This document shows positions 16,818 through 24,915 of a stretch of 64,000 nt of DNA, one piece after another (within the stretch, counting starts at the first letter, position 1; each line of letters begins with the position of its first letter). The position numbers were made by a program, and so were the translations under genes. Under the pieces are notes generated by a model. The model was not told the origin of the DNA. It did no database searches and saw only the letters and a list, made by a program, of their open reading frames with translations. The stretch lies in NCBI GenBank assembly GCA_947493575.1, contig CANLRQ010000006.1, positions 62,001 to 126,000 on the forward strand, in the 5' to 3' direction. The DNA is from an uncultured Marinomonas sp. (lineage in GTDB: Bacteria > Pseudomonadota > Gammaproteobacteria > Pseudomonadales > Marinomonadaceae).

Positions 16818-18005
16818 ATGGAAAGTAATAACGATTTTTCTTCTATCGACTTCCTCAACCAACATATTCAGAAAACCATGGAGTTTTATCATCCTAGATG
16901 CATTGATAATAACGGCGGTTTTTATCAATTCTTTAAAGACAATGGGGAGATTTATGATTCTGAAACGCGTCACTTGGTCAGTAGCACTCGTTTCATTTTC
17001 AACTATGCTATGGCATACCAAGCCTATAAGAAGCCAGAATACCTAAATGCAGTTCGCCATGGTTTAATGTTTTTACGAGAAAGACATTTAACAGAAAATG
17101 GTGGTTATGTTTGGTTATTAAAAGGCAATCAAGACCTCGACCTAACCAACCATTGCTATGGCTTAGCCTTTGTATTACTTGCTTACTCTGCGGCTTACCA
17201 AGCCGGTGCGGTTGAAGCAAAACCATGGATTAATAAAACATTTGATTTAATGGAAAAGAATTTTTGGTCTGAAGAAGACGGACTTTATAAAGACGAAATT
17301 TCAGCTGACTGGCAAGATATCTCACCCTATCGAGGTCAAAATGCCAATATGCATTCTTGTGAAGCAATGATAATGGCCTTTGATGCTACAGGAGACCAAA
17401 AATTCCTTTCACGAGCTAAGATACTGGCAAAAAATATTTGTCAGCGCCAAGCAGACCTTGCTCAAGGGCAAATTTGGGAACATTACGATGAGAACTGGAA
17501 TATAGATTGGGAATACAATAAACATGATCCAAAAAACCTTTTTCGTCCTTGGGGCTTTCAACCTGGCCACCAAACTGAATGGTGTAAGCTATTAATGATG
17601 CTTAATCATAGAGATCCTTCCTCATGGATGGTAGAAAAAGCAAAACATTTATTTGATGTTGCTTGGGATTCTTCTTGGGATCATAAAAATGGTGGCCTCT
17701 GTTATGGTTACGACCCTCAGGGCAATGTATGCGATGGTGAAAAGTACTTTTGGGTGCAAGCAGAATCATTTGCTGCGGCCGCTTGGTTAGCCAAAGAAAC
17801 CAACGACGTAAGTTATTGGGATAAATACCAAGCATTATGGAATTACAGTTGGGAACACATGGTTGATCATGAATACGGTGCTTGGTTCCGCATTTTAACA
17901 CAAGAAAACCAAGCCATTGACAACTGTAAAAGCCCCGCAGGAAAAACCGACTACCACACAATGGGAGCTTGCTACGAAGTAATCAAAGTTCTTAAGGCAC
18001 CATAA
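16818..18005 (+). CDS. AGE-family sugar epimerase/isomerase (D-mannose isomerase-like)
   Basis: A 395-residue (alpha/alpha)6-barrel protein of the N-acylglucosamine 2-epimerase family. Characteristic motifs are SSTRFIFNYAMAY, RGQNANMHSCEAMIMAFDAT, the FRPWGFQPGHQTEWCKLL block with catalytic histidine, and the C-terminal TDYHTMGACYEVI. The family includes GlcNAc 2-epimerase, cellobiose 2-epimerase, YihS and mannose isomerases. The sequence style is closer to the aldose-ketose isomerases acting on free mannose; a Marinomonas mediterranea mannose isomerase of this family has been described. The specificity is an inference. It is divergent from its probable ROK regulator, has a TTGGAG ribosome site, and is followed by a terminator. 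No transporter gene is adjacent. Confidence 0.87.
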   Translation: MESNNDFSSIDFLNQHIQKTMEFYHPRCIDNNGGFYQFFKDNGEIYDSETRHLVSSTRFIFNYAMAYQAYKKPEYLNAVRHGLMFLRERHLTENGGYVWLLKGNQDLDLTNHCYGLAFVLLAYSAAYQAGAVEAKPWINKTFDLMEKNFWSEEDGLYKDEISADWQDISPYRGQNANMHSCEAMIMAFDATGDQKFLSRAKILAKNICQRQADLAQGQIWEHYDENWNIDWEYNKHDPKNLFRPWGFQPGHQTEWCKLLMMLNHRDPSSWMVEKAKHLFDVAWDSSWDHKNGGLCYGYDPQGNVCDGEKYFWVQAESFAAAAWLAKETNDVSYWDKYQALWNYSWEHMVDHEYGAWFRILTQENQAIDNCKSPAGKTDYHTMGACYEVIKVLKAP

Positions 18006-18063
18006 GCTCTGAATAATAGCAATTCTGTATAATAACAACTCTGCGCAATTGCGTTGTTTAAGT

Positions 18064-18100
18064 AAGGCTCTCCTTTTCGTTTATTATAAGCGAGAGCCTT
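18064..18100 (+). terminator. Terminator after the AGE-family gene
   Basis: A 9-bp stem, AAGGCTCTC and GAGAGCCTT, with a 19-base loop, followed by a weak T-rich tail. Confidence 0.55.
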
Positions 18101-18219
18101 GCCATTGAGTTTTTATAGAGCACACTACTTCATTTATAAACTTTAAAAACCTATCTTATTTTTCATCTTCTCTGAAATAACGTATTATGCTCACCCACTA
18201 CAAATGGGGAAAGAAGACG

Positions 18220-19173
18220 ATGCAGCTTGATAAAGTTGACCTTAATCTACTACGCTACTTAGACTCTCTGCTAAGAGAACAAAATGTTACTCATGCCGCG
18301 AATCAACTTGGAATTACGCAACCAGCAATGAGTAATGGCCTTAGAAGATTAAGAGATCTTTTTCATGACCCTTTACTAGTAAGAACCAGTGATGGCATGA
18401 AGCCAACGGCGTTAGCAACCCAGTTACAACCACGAGTTCAATTAATTCTACAATCTGTTGATGAAGTGCTTCATTTAGGGAAAAAGTTTGATACGGAATC
18501 GAGTACTCGTGTATTTCGAATTATGGCCAGTGATTATGCAGAGGCAACACTGATTCCGCCATTAATGGATCGCTTACAGGCAGATGCGCCAAATGTTATT
18601 TTAGATGTTATGAACCCGAGTGACGTCAGCTTCCATGATGTGGAAAAGGGAAAAGTTGATATCGTCATTAATCGCTTTGACACCCTTCCTCAATCTTTCC
18701 ATCAAAAATCAGTTTGGGTGGACAACTTCTCTTGCCTAGTCCCAAAAGATAGTCCAACGGCAAAAAACTTTACACTTGAAGCTTATCTTGAAGCACAACA
18801 TGTTTGGGTAAGTAAAACAGGATTTGGTGTAGGTGTAGGTATTCAGCCAGAAGAAGTTCAAAAACTAGGTTGGGTAGACAGCACACTCGCAAATTTAGGC
18901 CATAAAAGAAATATTCGTTTATTTACACGTAACTATAATGTTGCAATGATAACCTCTAAGCAACTAGGCCTTATTGTTACCTTGCCGTCTCTTGCCACTC
19001 GCTTAATGGAAAAAAATGACGACATCATTGTTTTAGAACCCCCATTTGAAATCCCTCCAGTGGAGCTAAAAATGTTATGGAGTCCATTATTGCAACATGA
19101 CCCTGGCCATATCTGGTTAAGATCAAGTATTTCGGAATGTGCCAAAATTATTGCCGAAAGCAACTCTCTTTAA
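18220..19173 (+). CDS. LysR-family transcriptional regulator
   Basis: A 317-residue regulator. The N-terminal winged helix-turn-helix is typical: LDKVDLNLLRYLDSLL, then VTHAANQLGITQPAMSNGLR and RLRDLFHDPLLVR. The remaining 220 residues form the periplasmic-binding-type effector domain. The NhaR/NodD-like style (DLNLL start, DPLLVRTSDGM) is common to regulators of aromatic or small-acid metabolism. The target is unknown, and no divergent partner gene exists: the upstream neighbour runs in the same direction and ends in a terminator. The ATG at 18220 was chosen for its GGGGAAAGAAG ribosome site; an in-frame ATG at 18187 would add eleven non-family residues. Confidence 0.9.
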   Translation: MQLDKVDLNLLRYLDSLLREQNVTHAANQLGITQPAMSNGLRRLRDLFHDPLLVRTSDGMKPTALATQLQPRVQLILQSVDEVLHLGKKFDTESSTRVFRIMASDYAEATLIPPLMDRLQADAPNVILDVMNPSDVSFHDVEKGKVDIVINRFDTLPQSFHQKSVWVDNFSCLVPKDSPTAKNFTLEAYLEAQHVWVSKTGFGVGVGIQPEEVQKLGWVDSTLANLGHKRNIRLFTRNYNVAMITSKQLGLIVTLPSLATRLMEKNDDIIVLEPPFEIPPVELKMLWSPLLQHDPGHIWLRSSISECAKIIAESNSL

Positions 19174-19188
19174 AAGAGCCTCATAAAT

Positions 19189-19226
19189 GAATACGCAAAG
19201 CCCTTAATTAAGGCTTTGATGTATTC
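19189..19226. terminator. Hairpin between convergent LysR gene and can
   Basis: A stem of GAATAC plus CAAAGCC pairs with GGCTTTG plus GTATTC around CTTAATTAA. It is a probable shared terminator without a strong U-run. Confidence 0.5.
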
Positions 19227-19253
19227 TAAATATCTATTCTTCAAGAACCCGCT

Positions 19254-19862
19254 TTATTCTTTATCAGATCCACTTACACTCACATCCAAGTCATGAAGAA
19301 TGCCGTTCTCAATACTATAAATCCAGCCATGGACTTGAACCTTTTGATTTTTACTCCATGCATTTTGTAAAATGCTGGTCTGACAAACATTTGCAACCTG
19401 CTCTATCACATTCAGTTCACATAAAGTATCGAAACGTTCTTTCCCATCCGTTATTGCATCCATTTTAGTTTTATGAAAACGATAAACGTCTTTAACATGT
19501 CCTAGCCAGTTATCAATTAAACCGTGTTGATCCGACTCAAGCGCAGCTTTAATGCCTCCGCAACCATAATGGCCACATACTATAATATGCTTAACCTTTA
19601 ATACGTCGACCGCAAATTGGATAACCGACAAGCAATTTAAATCCGAATGCACAACAACATTGGCAATATTCCGATGGACAAAAATTTCACCGGGTAAAAG
19701 GTTTACAATCTCATTTGCAGGTACTCTGCTGTCCGCACAACCAATCCATAAGTACTCAGGTTGTTGTTGCTTAGATAACGTAGAAAAGAACTCTGGATCT
19801 GCCTCGTTTACTTTAGCGGCCCACTCACGATTGTTATTAAATAGCTCTACCAACTTAGTCAT
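19254..19862 (-). CDS. can: Beta-class carbonic anhydrase
   Basis: A 202-residue cytoplasmic zinc enzyme interconverting CO2 and bicarbonate. The zinc ligands are Cys42, Asp44, His98 and Cys101, in WIGCADSRVPANEI and VCGHYGCGGI, at the same positions as in E. coli Can; Arg46 completes the catalytic dyad. The length is slightly short of E. coli Can. The start overlaps the rlmA stop by eight bases, so the two genes are probably co-transcribed and coupled. Confidence 0.96.
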   Translation of the reverse strand: MTKLVELFNNNREWAAKVNEADPEFFSTLSKQQQPEYLWIGCADSRVPANEIVNLLPGEIFVHRNIANVVVHSDLNCLSVIQFAVDVLKVKHIIVCGHYGCGGIKAALESDQHGLIDNWLGHVKDVYRFHKTKMDAITDGKERFDTLCELNVIEQVANVCQTSILQNAWSKNQKVQVHGWIYSIENGILHDLDVSVSGSDKE

Positions 19863-20721
19863 TATTATTCTCTGTTACTTCTGTATTTTTTGTATACCAA
19901 CGCAATTTAACATCGGCAGTTAACGTTAAATTGTCAACTTGCTCCAGTGCTTTTCGGCCTTCATAGGGCGCTTTATGGATATGAGGGGTCATTGATAATA
20001 AACTTTGAATGTCAACTTGTGACGTTAACTGAAAAGTAAATGTAAGCTCCTGTTCAACTATAGGAGAAAACTCTTCTACACCTTTAGACAGGCCGTCTTC
20101 GTAGTTGTGAATTTGCGGGTATAGGATACGTCTTAATTCAATTAAATGATTCGCTCCTACATCTGCCATTAACAATAAACCTCCCGGCTTTAAAATACGG
20201 GCAAACTCAGAAAAGACAGGGAAGCCAAATAAACAAATAACAACATCAAAACAATCACTATTTGTTGGGATATGAGCATTACTTCCCACAATCCAATCAA
20301 TGGATTTATTCGATTTACTGGCGGCTGTAATTGCCCATTTAGAAATATCCAAGCCCGTCGCGTTCACTGCCTTTCCATTCTGTGAGCAGGTTTGTTTAAT
20401 GTAATTTAAGTAATAACCCTCACCACAACCAGCATCAAAAAAACGAATACTTTCACCCAATGTATGATTCTTTGATAAGTAGGATGCAATGGACTCAGCA
20501 ATAGGTTCATAATACCCCAACTCTAAAAACGCCTTACGAGAAGCAACCATCTCTTTGCTATCACCAGGATCCTTAGAACGTTTATTTTGAACAGGTAATA
20601 AATTCACATAACCTGACTTAGCTAGGTCAAAACTGTGGCCAGATAAACAAACTAGGCTTCGATCCTTCAAAACGAGAGGTTGGTTATCTAAGGGGCATAT
20701 TAGATCATTTAAAACAGACAC
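19855..20721 (-). CDS. rlmA: 23S rRNA (guanine-N1)-methyltransferase RlmA
   Basis: A 288-residue enzyme that methylates G745 (E. coli numbering) in 23S rRNA. The N-terminal zinc-ribbon-like part has ICPLDNQPL, CLSGHSFDLAKSGYVNLLPV and KRSKDPGDS, diagnostic of RlmA. The SAM domain has FFDAGCGEGYYL as motif I and RILKPGGLLLMAD later. No ATG is suitably placed. I chose the GTG at 20721, preceded by GGAAAAAG, since it puts the CPL motif near residue 10 as in E. coli. A TTG at 20805 would add 28 unrelated residues. The gene leads into can with an eight-base overlap. Confidence 0.87.
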   Translation of the reverse strand: MSVLNDLICPLDNQPLVLKDRSLVCLSGHSFDLAKSGYVNLLPVQNKRSKDPGDSKEMVASRKAFLELGYYEPIAESIASYLSKNHTLGESIRFFDAGCGEGYYLNYIKQTCSQNGKAVNATGLDISKWAITAASKSNKSIDWIVGSNAHIPTNSDCFDVVICLFGFPVFSEFARILKPGGLLLMADVGANHLIELRRILYPQIHNYEDGLSKGVEEFSPIVEQELTFTFQLTSQVDIQSLLSMTPHIHKAPYEGRKALEQVDNLTLTADVKLRWYTKNTEVTENNND

Positions 20722-20828
20722 ACTTTTTCCAACATGATTTTTCGTATAGTCTAGAGATAACGCGAATAAGTAACAAGTCAATTCAATCCCTTTACGACAA
20801 AACAAAAACGCTTGCTAATTTATCTTTT

Positions 20829-21746
20829 TTACCAACTGTCCGGTACGATAAACACACGTTTATAGGGTGTATTTTTAAGATCATTACCTGCATGCAACCT
20901 AGACTCAGAATATTGTTGCCACATTAAATACATTTTTGGCCTTATGTCATACAAAAAATACACCTCTAGCTCCGAACATAAAGCCTCGTAGGATATTATC
21001 TGATCTAATTCCATAGCTATATCTGGCGTCATCCATTTTGGTTTAATCAGCTCACAAAAAGCCGCATTACTTAAACTCATACAATCCAATTCTTTAACTC
21101 GTATCCAATGCGCACCATCATTATTTAAAAAAGGATCATTCCTTCCACTTTGAGAAACCAATTCATTTTGTACAGAACTACTCTTACTCCAAGATTCAAA
21201 AAGATAACCAAAAATCAGTAGCTTAGGTTCTACTTCCTGACCAACTCCCCATTTTTTCAAATATAAACGACCTATATCAGTATTAAGGATTGTCAATTGT
21301 TTCGCTCGCGCCTTAGCACTTTTTTTGCTTAAGCTGTCAGTTTTGTTTGGCCCAATCCATTCAGTATGATTACCTTCTCTTATTTCTAAAAAATACTTGA
21401 TTGCTATTTCAAATTGATAGAAGTAGCCATCAGGATCTTGAACAAGCATGTCAATTTCACCTAATGTTGTTCCTCTTTCGTTCGTAATTTGTTCATGCTC
21501 AACAATAATGGATAATTTGGAGAAATAGCGTATAGCAAATGAAAACAAGACTTCGAAGTAAGCACCTAAAAAATGGGATTTGCATTGAGCAATACTATCT
21601 AATAAGACACTTGGATTAGCATCAAGGTCACTGAGTTTTTCCTCCAACTCTTCAATCCACCATTGCGATAAATCGATATCCACCACTATCATTGGCGCAT
21701 TAAATATCCATGCTAAATCACTGACCGCTTGCTGCTTATAAGCCAT
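20829..21746 (-). CDS. DUF1853 family protein, nuclease-fold-like
   Basis: A 305-residue protein of the uncharacterised DUF1853 family. Recognisable parts are the N-terminal DLAWIFNAPMI, the central LGAYFEVLFSFAIRYF and ERGTTLGEIDMLVQDPDGY, and then FEIAIKYFLEI. The E-D ... E-x-K spacing in GEIDM and FEIAIK resembles a PD-(D/E)XK nuclease core; this is my inference. The biological role is not known. It begins six bases after yqcC stops and shares its direction, so they form one unit; rlmA and can follow after 107 bp. Confidence 0.8.
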   Translation of the reverse strand: MAYKQQAVSDLAWIFNAPMIVVDIDLSQWWIEELEEKLSDLDANPSVLLDSIAQCKSHFLGAYFEVLFSFAIRYFSKLSIIVEHEQITNERGTTLGEIDMLVQDPDGYFYQFEIAIKYFLEIREGNHTEWIGPNKTDSLSKKSAKARAKQLTILNTDIGRLYLKKWGVGQEVEPKLLIFGYLFESWSKSSSVQNELVSQSGRNDPFLNNDGAHWIRVKELDCMSLSNAAFCELIKPKWMTPDIAMELDQIISYEALCSELEVYFLYDIRPKMYLMWQQYSESRLHAGNDLKNTPYKRVFIVPDSW

Positions 21747-21752
21747 ATACTG

Positions 21753-22106
21753 TTATTTCTTTCCAGTAGAGAGTAAATTATCTATCGATTGTATAACGTG
21801 AATAATTGCTGCGGAGTCTGAGCCTTGAACGGATCCCATAGAAAAACTCTCTTCCGCCATGGGTGTAATATTACACTGCACTGGTAACCCAGCATGACTT
21901 TCAATCATATTTTTGAAAGTGGGCATTAAAATAAACTTTAACCACTGTAAAAAGCTCATAGTATCAATGCAAAAAGGTTCTTGGCTTGTTAAATCTTGTG
22001 CGCTAGGCTCTTCCATTTCCCACAAATCAACTTTTCGCAAAATCATTTCAAGTTCTAATAACAAATCAGCAAGACGAAGATACTTTTCCAACCTGATTTC
22101 TCCCAT
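21753..22106 (-). CDS. yqcC: YqcC family protein (DUF446)
   Basis: A 117-residue, probably all-helical protein. The family marks are LLLELEMILRKVDLWE, EPSAQDLTSQEPFCIDTMSF and LQWLKFILMPTF. YqcC in E. coli lies beside truC, but its function is unproven. Here it is the first gene of a minus-strand run (yqcC, DUF1853, then rlmA and can) and is divergent from the DUF3549 gene, with only 49 bp between starts. Confidence 0.82.
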   Translation of the reverse strand: MGEIRLEKYLRLADLLLELEMILRKVDLWEMEEPSAQDLTSQEPFCIDTMSFLQWLKFILMPTFKNMIESHAGLPVQCNITPMAEESFSMGSVQGSDSAAIIHVIQSIDNLLSTGKK

Positions 22107-22155
22107 AAAAAACGGTAAGATTAGCCTAATTTATAGCACTGGAACAGAGAACCTA

Positions 22156-23223
22156 ATGCGATCCATAGAATCTTTAGCTGATTTATTTGAATTAGCGCAA
22201 TGTAAAGCAACCTATTTTGATTTAGGTCGACATATTCAAAAGCTAACACCTCAAGAGGTGATTCAATTTGATCGACAACAATCAGCTTACCCTTATCCCT
22301 ATAGACAACAAGCTACTCTTGCGATTGTTTTACACCCTAAAACAGAAAAGCCGCATTCAGATAATATGAGCATCTGGTTTATTCGCCTACCGATAGATGA
22401 AAAAGGCAGTATTAACCTGGGCACACGAGACCATTTAATTAAATCCATCGTAGATAAAATTTTACAAGAAGATAATTCAACGGATCTATCAGAAGCATTA
22501 ACCGACAACCCCTATGCTTTCAAACCCGATACAGAGCGTATGGCAAGTTTCCATGCTATTTTAGCGAAGCAAATGAAAAAGCCACCTTCACAATATTTTA
22601 CGGAATTAGTGACGTATTTATCTGGTAACGTTGCAAGAGAAGATAGCAACTGGGAAACTCTTGGCTTACAAGGAATAGCAGATTTGGCTGCAAGGGCCAA
22701 TGATGATGAGTACAAGCCTCTGATAAAGACTGCACTGAGAAGTGCCCCTCTAATACTTGCCTCTACTTTAGCTAAAGCATTAGAACATGAAAAATTGGAT
22801 GACGATTATCTGATGTACATTGTAGCCGAATTTAGAGAATCCATAGACATTGAATTCAAAGCCTCATTAATACGTGCCGTTTCACGCTCAAATGGCCACC
22901 AAAGATTAAGTCAGATATTACAACTTTCTCTTGTCAGTGCTGAGAAAAGTGCCACCGATGATCAACTGCAGTTAATCGTTGCACTGGTTGCAAAGTGCCC
23001 CCATTGGTTAGCTAGTGACTCAGAGCTCTTGCACTTAGCAATGGAAAATTTAGCCCAACGTGATGATGGTTTCCATGCATTCAGTAAGATCGCAATCGAA
23101 CTTACTCATACTCATTTAGTCAAAGACGCACTTTGGTCATTATTTAAAAACAATCAGATTAGTGCTCGACTTGCTCAAGCGGTTGCTCACTTATTTAGTA
23201 AGTCGAATCAAACAATACAATAA
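22156..23223 (+). CDS. DUF3549 family protein
   Basis: A 355-residue protein that I assign to DUF3549, a gammaproteobacterial family of unknown function. It starts MRSIESLADLFELAQCKATY and has LGRHIQKLTPQEVIQFD and QQSAYPYPYRQQATLAIVL near the N-terminus; the C-terminal half is predicted helical, perhaps HEAT-like. The longer open frame from 21913 would run antisense to yqcC, so I use the ATG at 22156, with GGAACAGAGAA upstream. Its close divergence from yqcC suggests shared regulation. A truncated family A repeat begins immediately after the stop codon. Confidence 0.78.
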   Translation: MRSIESLADLFELAQCKATYFDLGRHIQKLTPQEVIQFDRQQSAYPYPYRQQATLAIVLHPKTEKPHSDNMSIWFIRLPIDEKGSINLGTRDHLIKSIVDKILQEDNSTDLSEALTDNPYAFKPDTERMASFHAILAKQMKKPPSQYFTELVTYLSGNVAREDSNWETLGLQGIADLAARANDDEYKPLIKTALRSAPLILASTLAKALEHEKLDDDYLMYIVAEFRESIDIEFKASLIRAVSRSNGHQRLSQILQLSLVSAEKSATDDQLQLIVALVAKCPHWLASDSELLHLAMENLAQRDDGFHAFSKIAIELTHTHLVKDALWSLFKNNQISARLAQAVAHLFSKSNQTIQ

Positions 23224-23280
23224 GACCTTTGCACGACTACGACTACTTTGCTTGCTAATACTTTGTTAAAAACAAACTCA
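23224..23280 (-). repeat. Family A element, copy A6 (right-end half, inverted)
   Basis: GACCTTTGCACGACTACGAC and the following bases are the reverse complement of the family A right half (AACAAAGTATTAGCAAGC ... GTCGTGCAAAGGTC). The other end is missing. It abuts the DUF3549 stop codon and is the only copy in this orientation. Confidence 0.65.
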
Positions 23281-23299
23281 CAATAATTTTAATTAAAAA

Positions 23300-23319
23300 G
23301 GCCTTCGCGATAGAAGGCC
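23300..23319 (-). terminator. Terminator of the 86-residue hypothetical gene
   Basis: A stem of GGCCTTC and GAAGGCC with a six-base loop, followed in the minus direction by TTTTTAATT. A good intrinsic terminator for the gene at 23356-23616. Confidence 0.7.
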
Positions 23320-23355
23320 CTATTCATTTAAGAAATGATAAAAATAAGACACTTC

Positions 23356-23616
23356 TTAGTGATGGGTATGCGAGCTTTTTATAGGGGAACGCATTTGTCT
23401 TCGATATTCGATAAACTCTTCGCTCAAGGAATAATCACCATCGTTACTATGCTCTAGAGCCCCTCGATTGACTAATGCATCCAACGTTTTAAACAGCACT
23501 TTCTGCTTTCGATCACCTTTCATAAAATAAAAATGTTCATCGACCTGCACTACTTTAAAACCGGACTCAAGAAAGCCGATACATAGATTTTGTGTGGGTG
23601 TTAATTTAAGCTTCAT
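23356..23616 (-). CDS. Hypothetical protein, 86 residues
   Basis: Not recognised. The product starts MKLKLTPTQNLCIGFLESGF, then has VVQVDEHFYFMKG and LFKTLDALVNRGALEHSNDG; it ends in a basic, histidine-rich tail (SPIKSSHTHH). The pattern of a helix, a beta pair and LxALVxRGxLE looks like a small winged-helix or a phage-type DNA-binding fold, but this is weak. An AGAGG ribosome site seven bases before the ATG and a strong terminator downstream support a real, monocistronic gene. Confidence 0.62.
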   Translation of the reverse strand: MKLKLTPTQNLCIGFLESGFKVVQVDEHFYFMKGDRKQKVLFKTLDALVNRGALEHSNDGDYSLSEEFIEYRRQMRSPIKSSHTHH

Positions 23617-23697
23617 AACTCAACCTCTCGGTTAATATTTATACAGTCACTTTCATTAACTATAGACAATATTTCAAAAAAATATACCGGCATTACA

Positions 23698-23844
23698 TTT
23701 AGGAAGCTGCGAATAAGTCTACTAAGCCTCAGTCTTTGTTGAGAATCTCGAAAATAGACTGGATATTCACATTCGATACTCGCCTCAAATAGCCGACTTT
23801 TACCCACATGCTGAGGCAAGAGAGCTTGTTCGCACCTTCCTTAA
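23698..23844 (+). repeat. Family B repeat, copy B2 (short full form)
   Basis: A 147-bp element. The left end AGGAAGCTGCGAATAAGTC and right end CTTGTTCGCACCTTCCT are inverted repeats. Inside are CTACTAAGCCTCAGTCTTT, GTTGAGAATCTCGA, ATTCGATACTCGCCTC and TTACCCACA (one base from a DnaA box). No target duplication was seen. Confidence 0.75.
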
Positions 23845-23888
23845 CCCAGACAAAACGATCCCATTATTAAAAAGAAGATGATTCGAGT

Positions 23889-24746
23889 TTAGGCATCAAA
23901 AATAACGGTTTTATTCCCATGAACCAAAACTCTCCCTTCAAGATGCAAACGCAACCCCCTCGAAAGAACCAATTTTTCAATGTCTTTACCCAAACGCACC
24001 ATATCTTCTGCAGAATGACTGTGCCTCACTCGAATAACATCTTGCTCAATAATCGGACCGGCATCTAATTCTGCCGTCACATAATGACACGTCGCTCCAA
24101 TCAATTTTACACCACGCACAGCCGCTTGATGGTAAGGCTTAGCACCAATAAAAGAAGGTAAGAAACTATGATGTATATTGATTACTTTATGCTTGTATTT
24201 CTCACATAAATATTCAGGGAAGATTTGCATATATCGAGCCAATACGATGGTATCAGCCCCAGATTCATCAATATGCTTTTCCATCTCTTTAAAGGCTGGC
24301 ATTTTATTTTCTTTTGGCACAACCACACAATGATATGGAATTTTATACCACTCAACCATAGATCTTAGGTCTTCATGATTTGCGATTACCCCTACAATGT
24401 CACAATATAACTCACCCGTGTGCCAACGATGCATAATATCATTTAAGCAATGGGATTCTTTTGTTGCTAACAAAATCACTTTAGGCTTTTCTGAACTGTC
24501 TGTAACACACCAGTCCATTTGATAGGCATCCGCAATACTAGCAAATTGTGCTCTAAACTCAGCAACATCAACATTTAACGTCTTTGCATCAATTTCATGA
24601 CGCATGAAAAACCTCTGCTGATCCAAATCAGTGTGATGACTAGCTTCTAATATTGAGCCGTTTTGACTGCTTAAAAACTGACTCACTGCCGCAACAATGC
24701 CTACTTGATCCGGACAACTTATAACAAGACGAAGGGTCTTTTTCAT
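23889..24746 (-). CDS. purU: Formyltetrahydrofolate deformylase
   Basis: A 285-residue enzyme hydrolysing 10-formyl-THF to formate and THF, which balances one-carbon pools and feeds formate to PurT. It has an N-terminal ACT domain (LVISCPDQVGIVAAVSQFL) and a C-terminal formyltransferase fold. The latter carries VVPKENKM, VLARYMQIF, INIHHSFLPSFIGAKPYHQA and the GATCHYVTAELDAGPIIEQD block, which includes the catalytic His and Asp. The length is typical. It is monocistronic, with family B repeats on both sides. Confidence 0.96.
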   Translation of the reverse strand: MKKTLRLVISCPDQVGIVAAVSQFLSSQNGSILEASHHTDLDQQRFFMRHEIDAKTLNVDVAEFRAQFASIADAYQMDWCVTDSSEKPKVILLATKESHCLNDIMHRWHTGELYCDIVGVIANHEDLRSMVEWYKIPYHCVVVPKENKMPAFKEMEKHIDESGADTIVLARYMQIFPEYLCEKYKHKVINIHHSFLPSFIGAKPYHQAAVRGVKLIGATCHYVTAELDAGPIIEQDVIRVRHSHSAEDMVRLGKDIEKLVLSRGLRLHLEGRVLVHGNKTVIFDA

Positions 24747-24825
24747 ATCACTACTTCTAAACCTTTATAATCAACTTAATTTTTACTGTTTTAATTTATA
24801 ACACACACCCAGAATTCACAGAACT

Positions 24826-24905
24826 ATTGGCAGGTGCTAATAAGCCCCTTGCCTCAGCATGTGGATAGCTGGCCTCGTTTCGAGATGTTCACCCCTCCAC
24901 CTTTA
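24826..24905 (-). repeat. Family B repeat, copy B3 (partial)
   Basis: An inverted, diverged right half of family B: CAGGTGCTAATAAG, CTTGCCTCAGCATGTGGATA, then a shortened inner part. The DnaA-like 9-mer on the minus strand is CTATCCACA, one mismatch. It lies between purU and rlmKL. Confidence 0.6.
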
Positions 24906-24915
24906 TCTATGTTCT

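Noticed and set aside
21913..22155. N-terminal extension of the DUF3549 frame running antisense through yqcC.
   Set aside because: It would overlap yqcC entirely on the opposite strand; the ATG at 22156 has a ribosome site and matches the expected protein length.
23613..23819. A 68-residue minus-strand frame upstream of the 86-residue hypothetical gene.
   Set aside because: It consists largely of family B repeat sequence and has no independent support.
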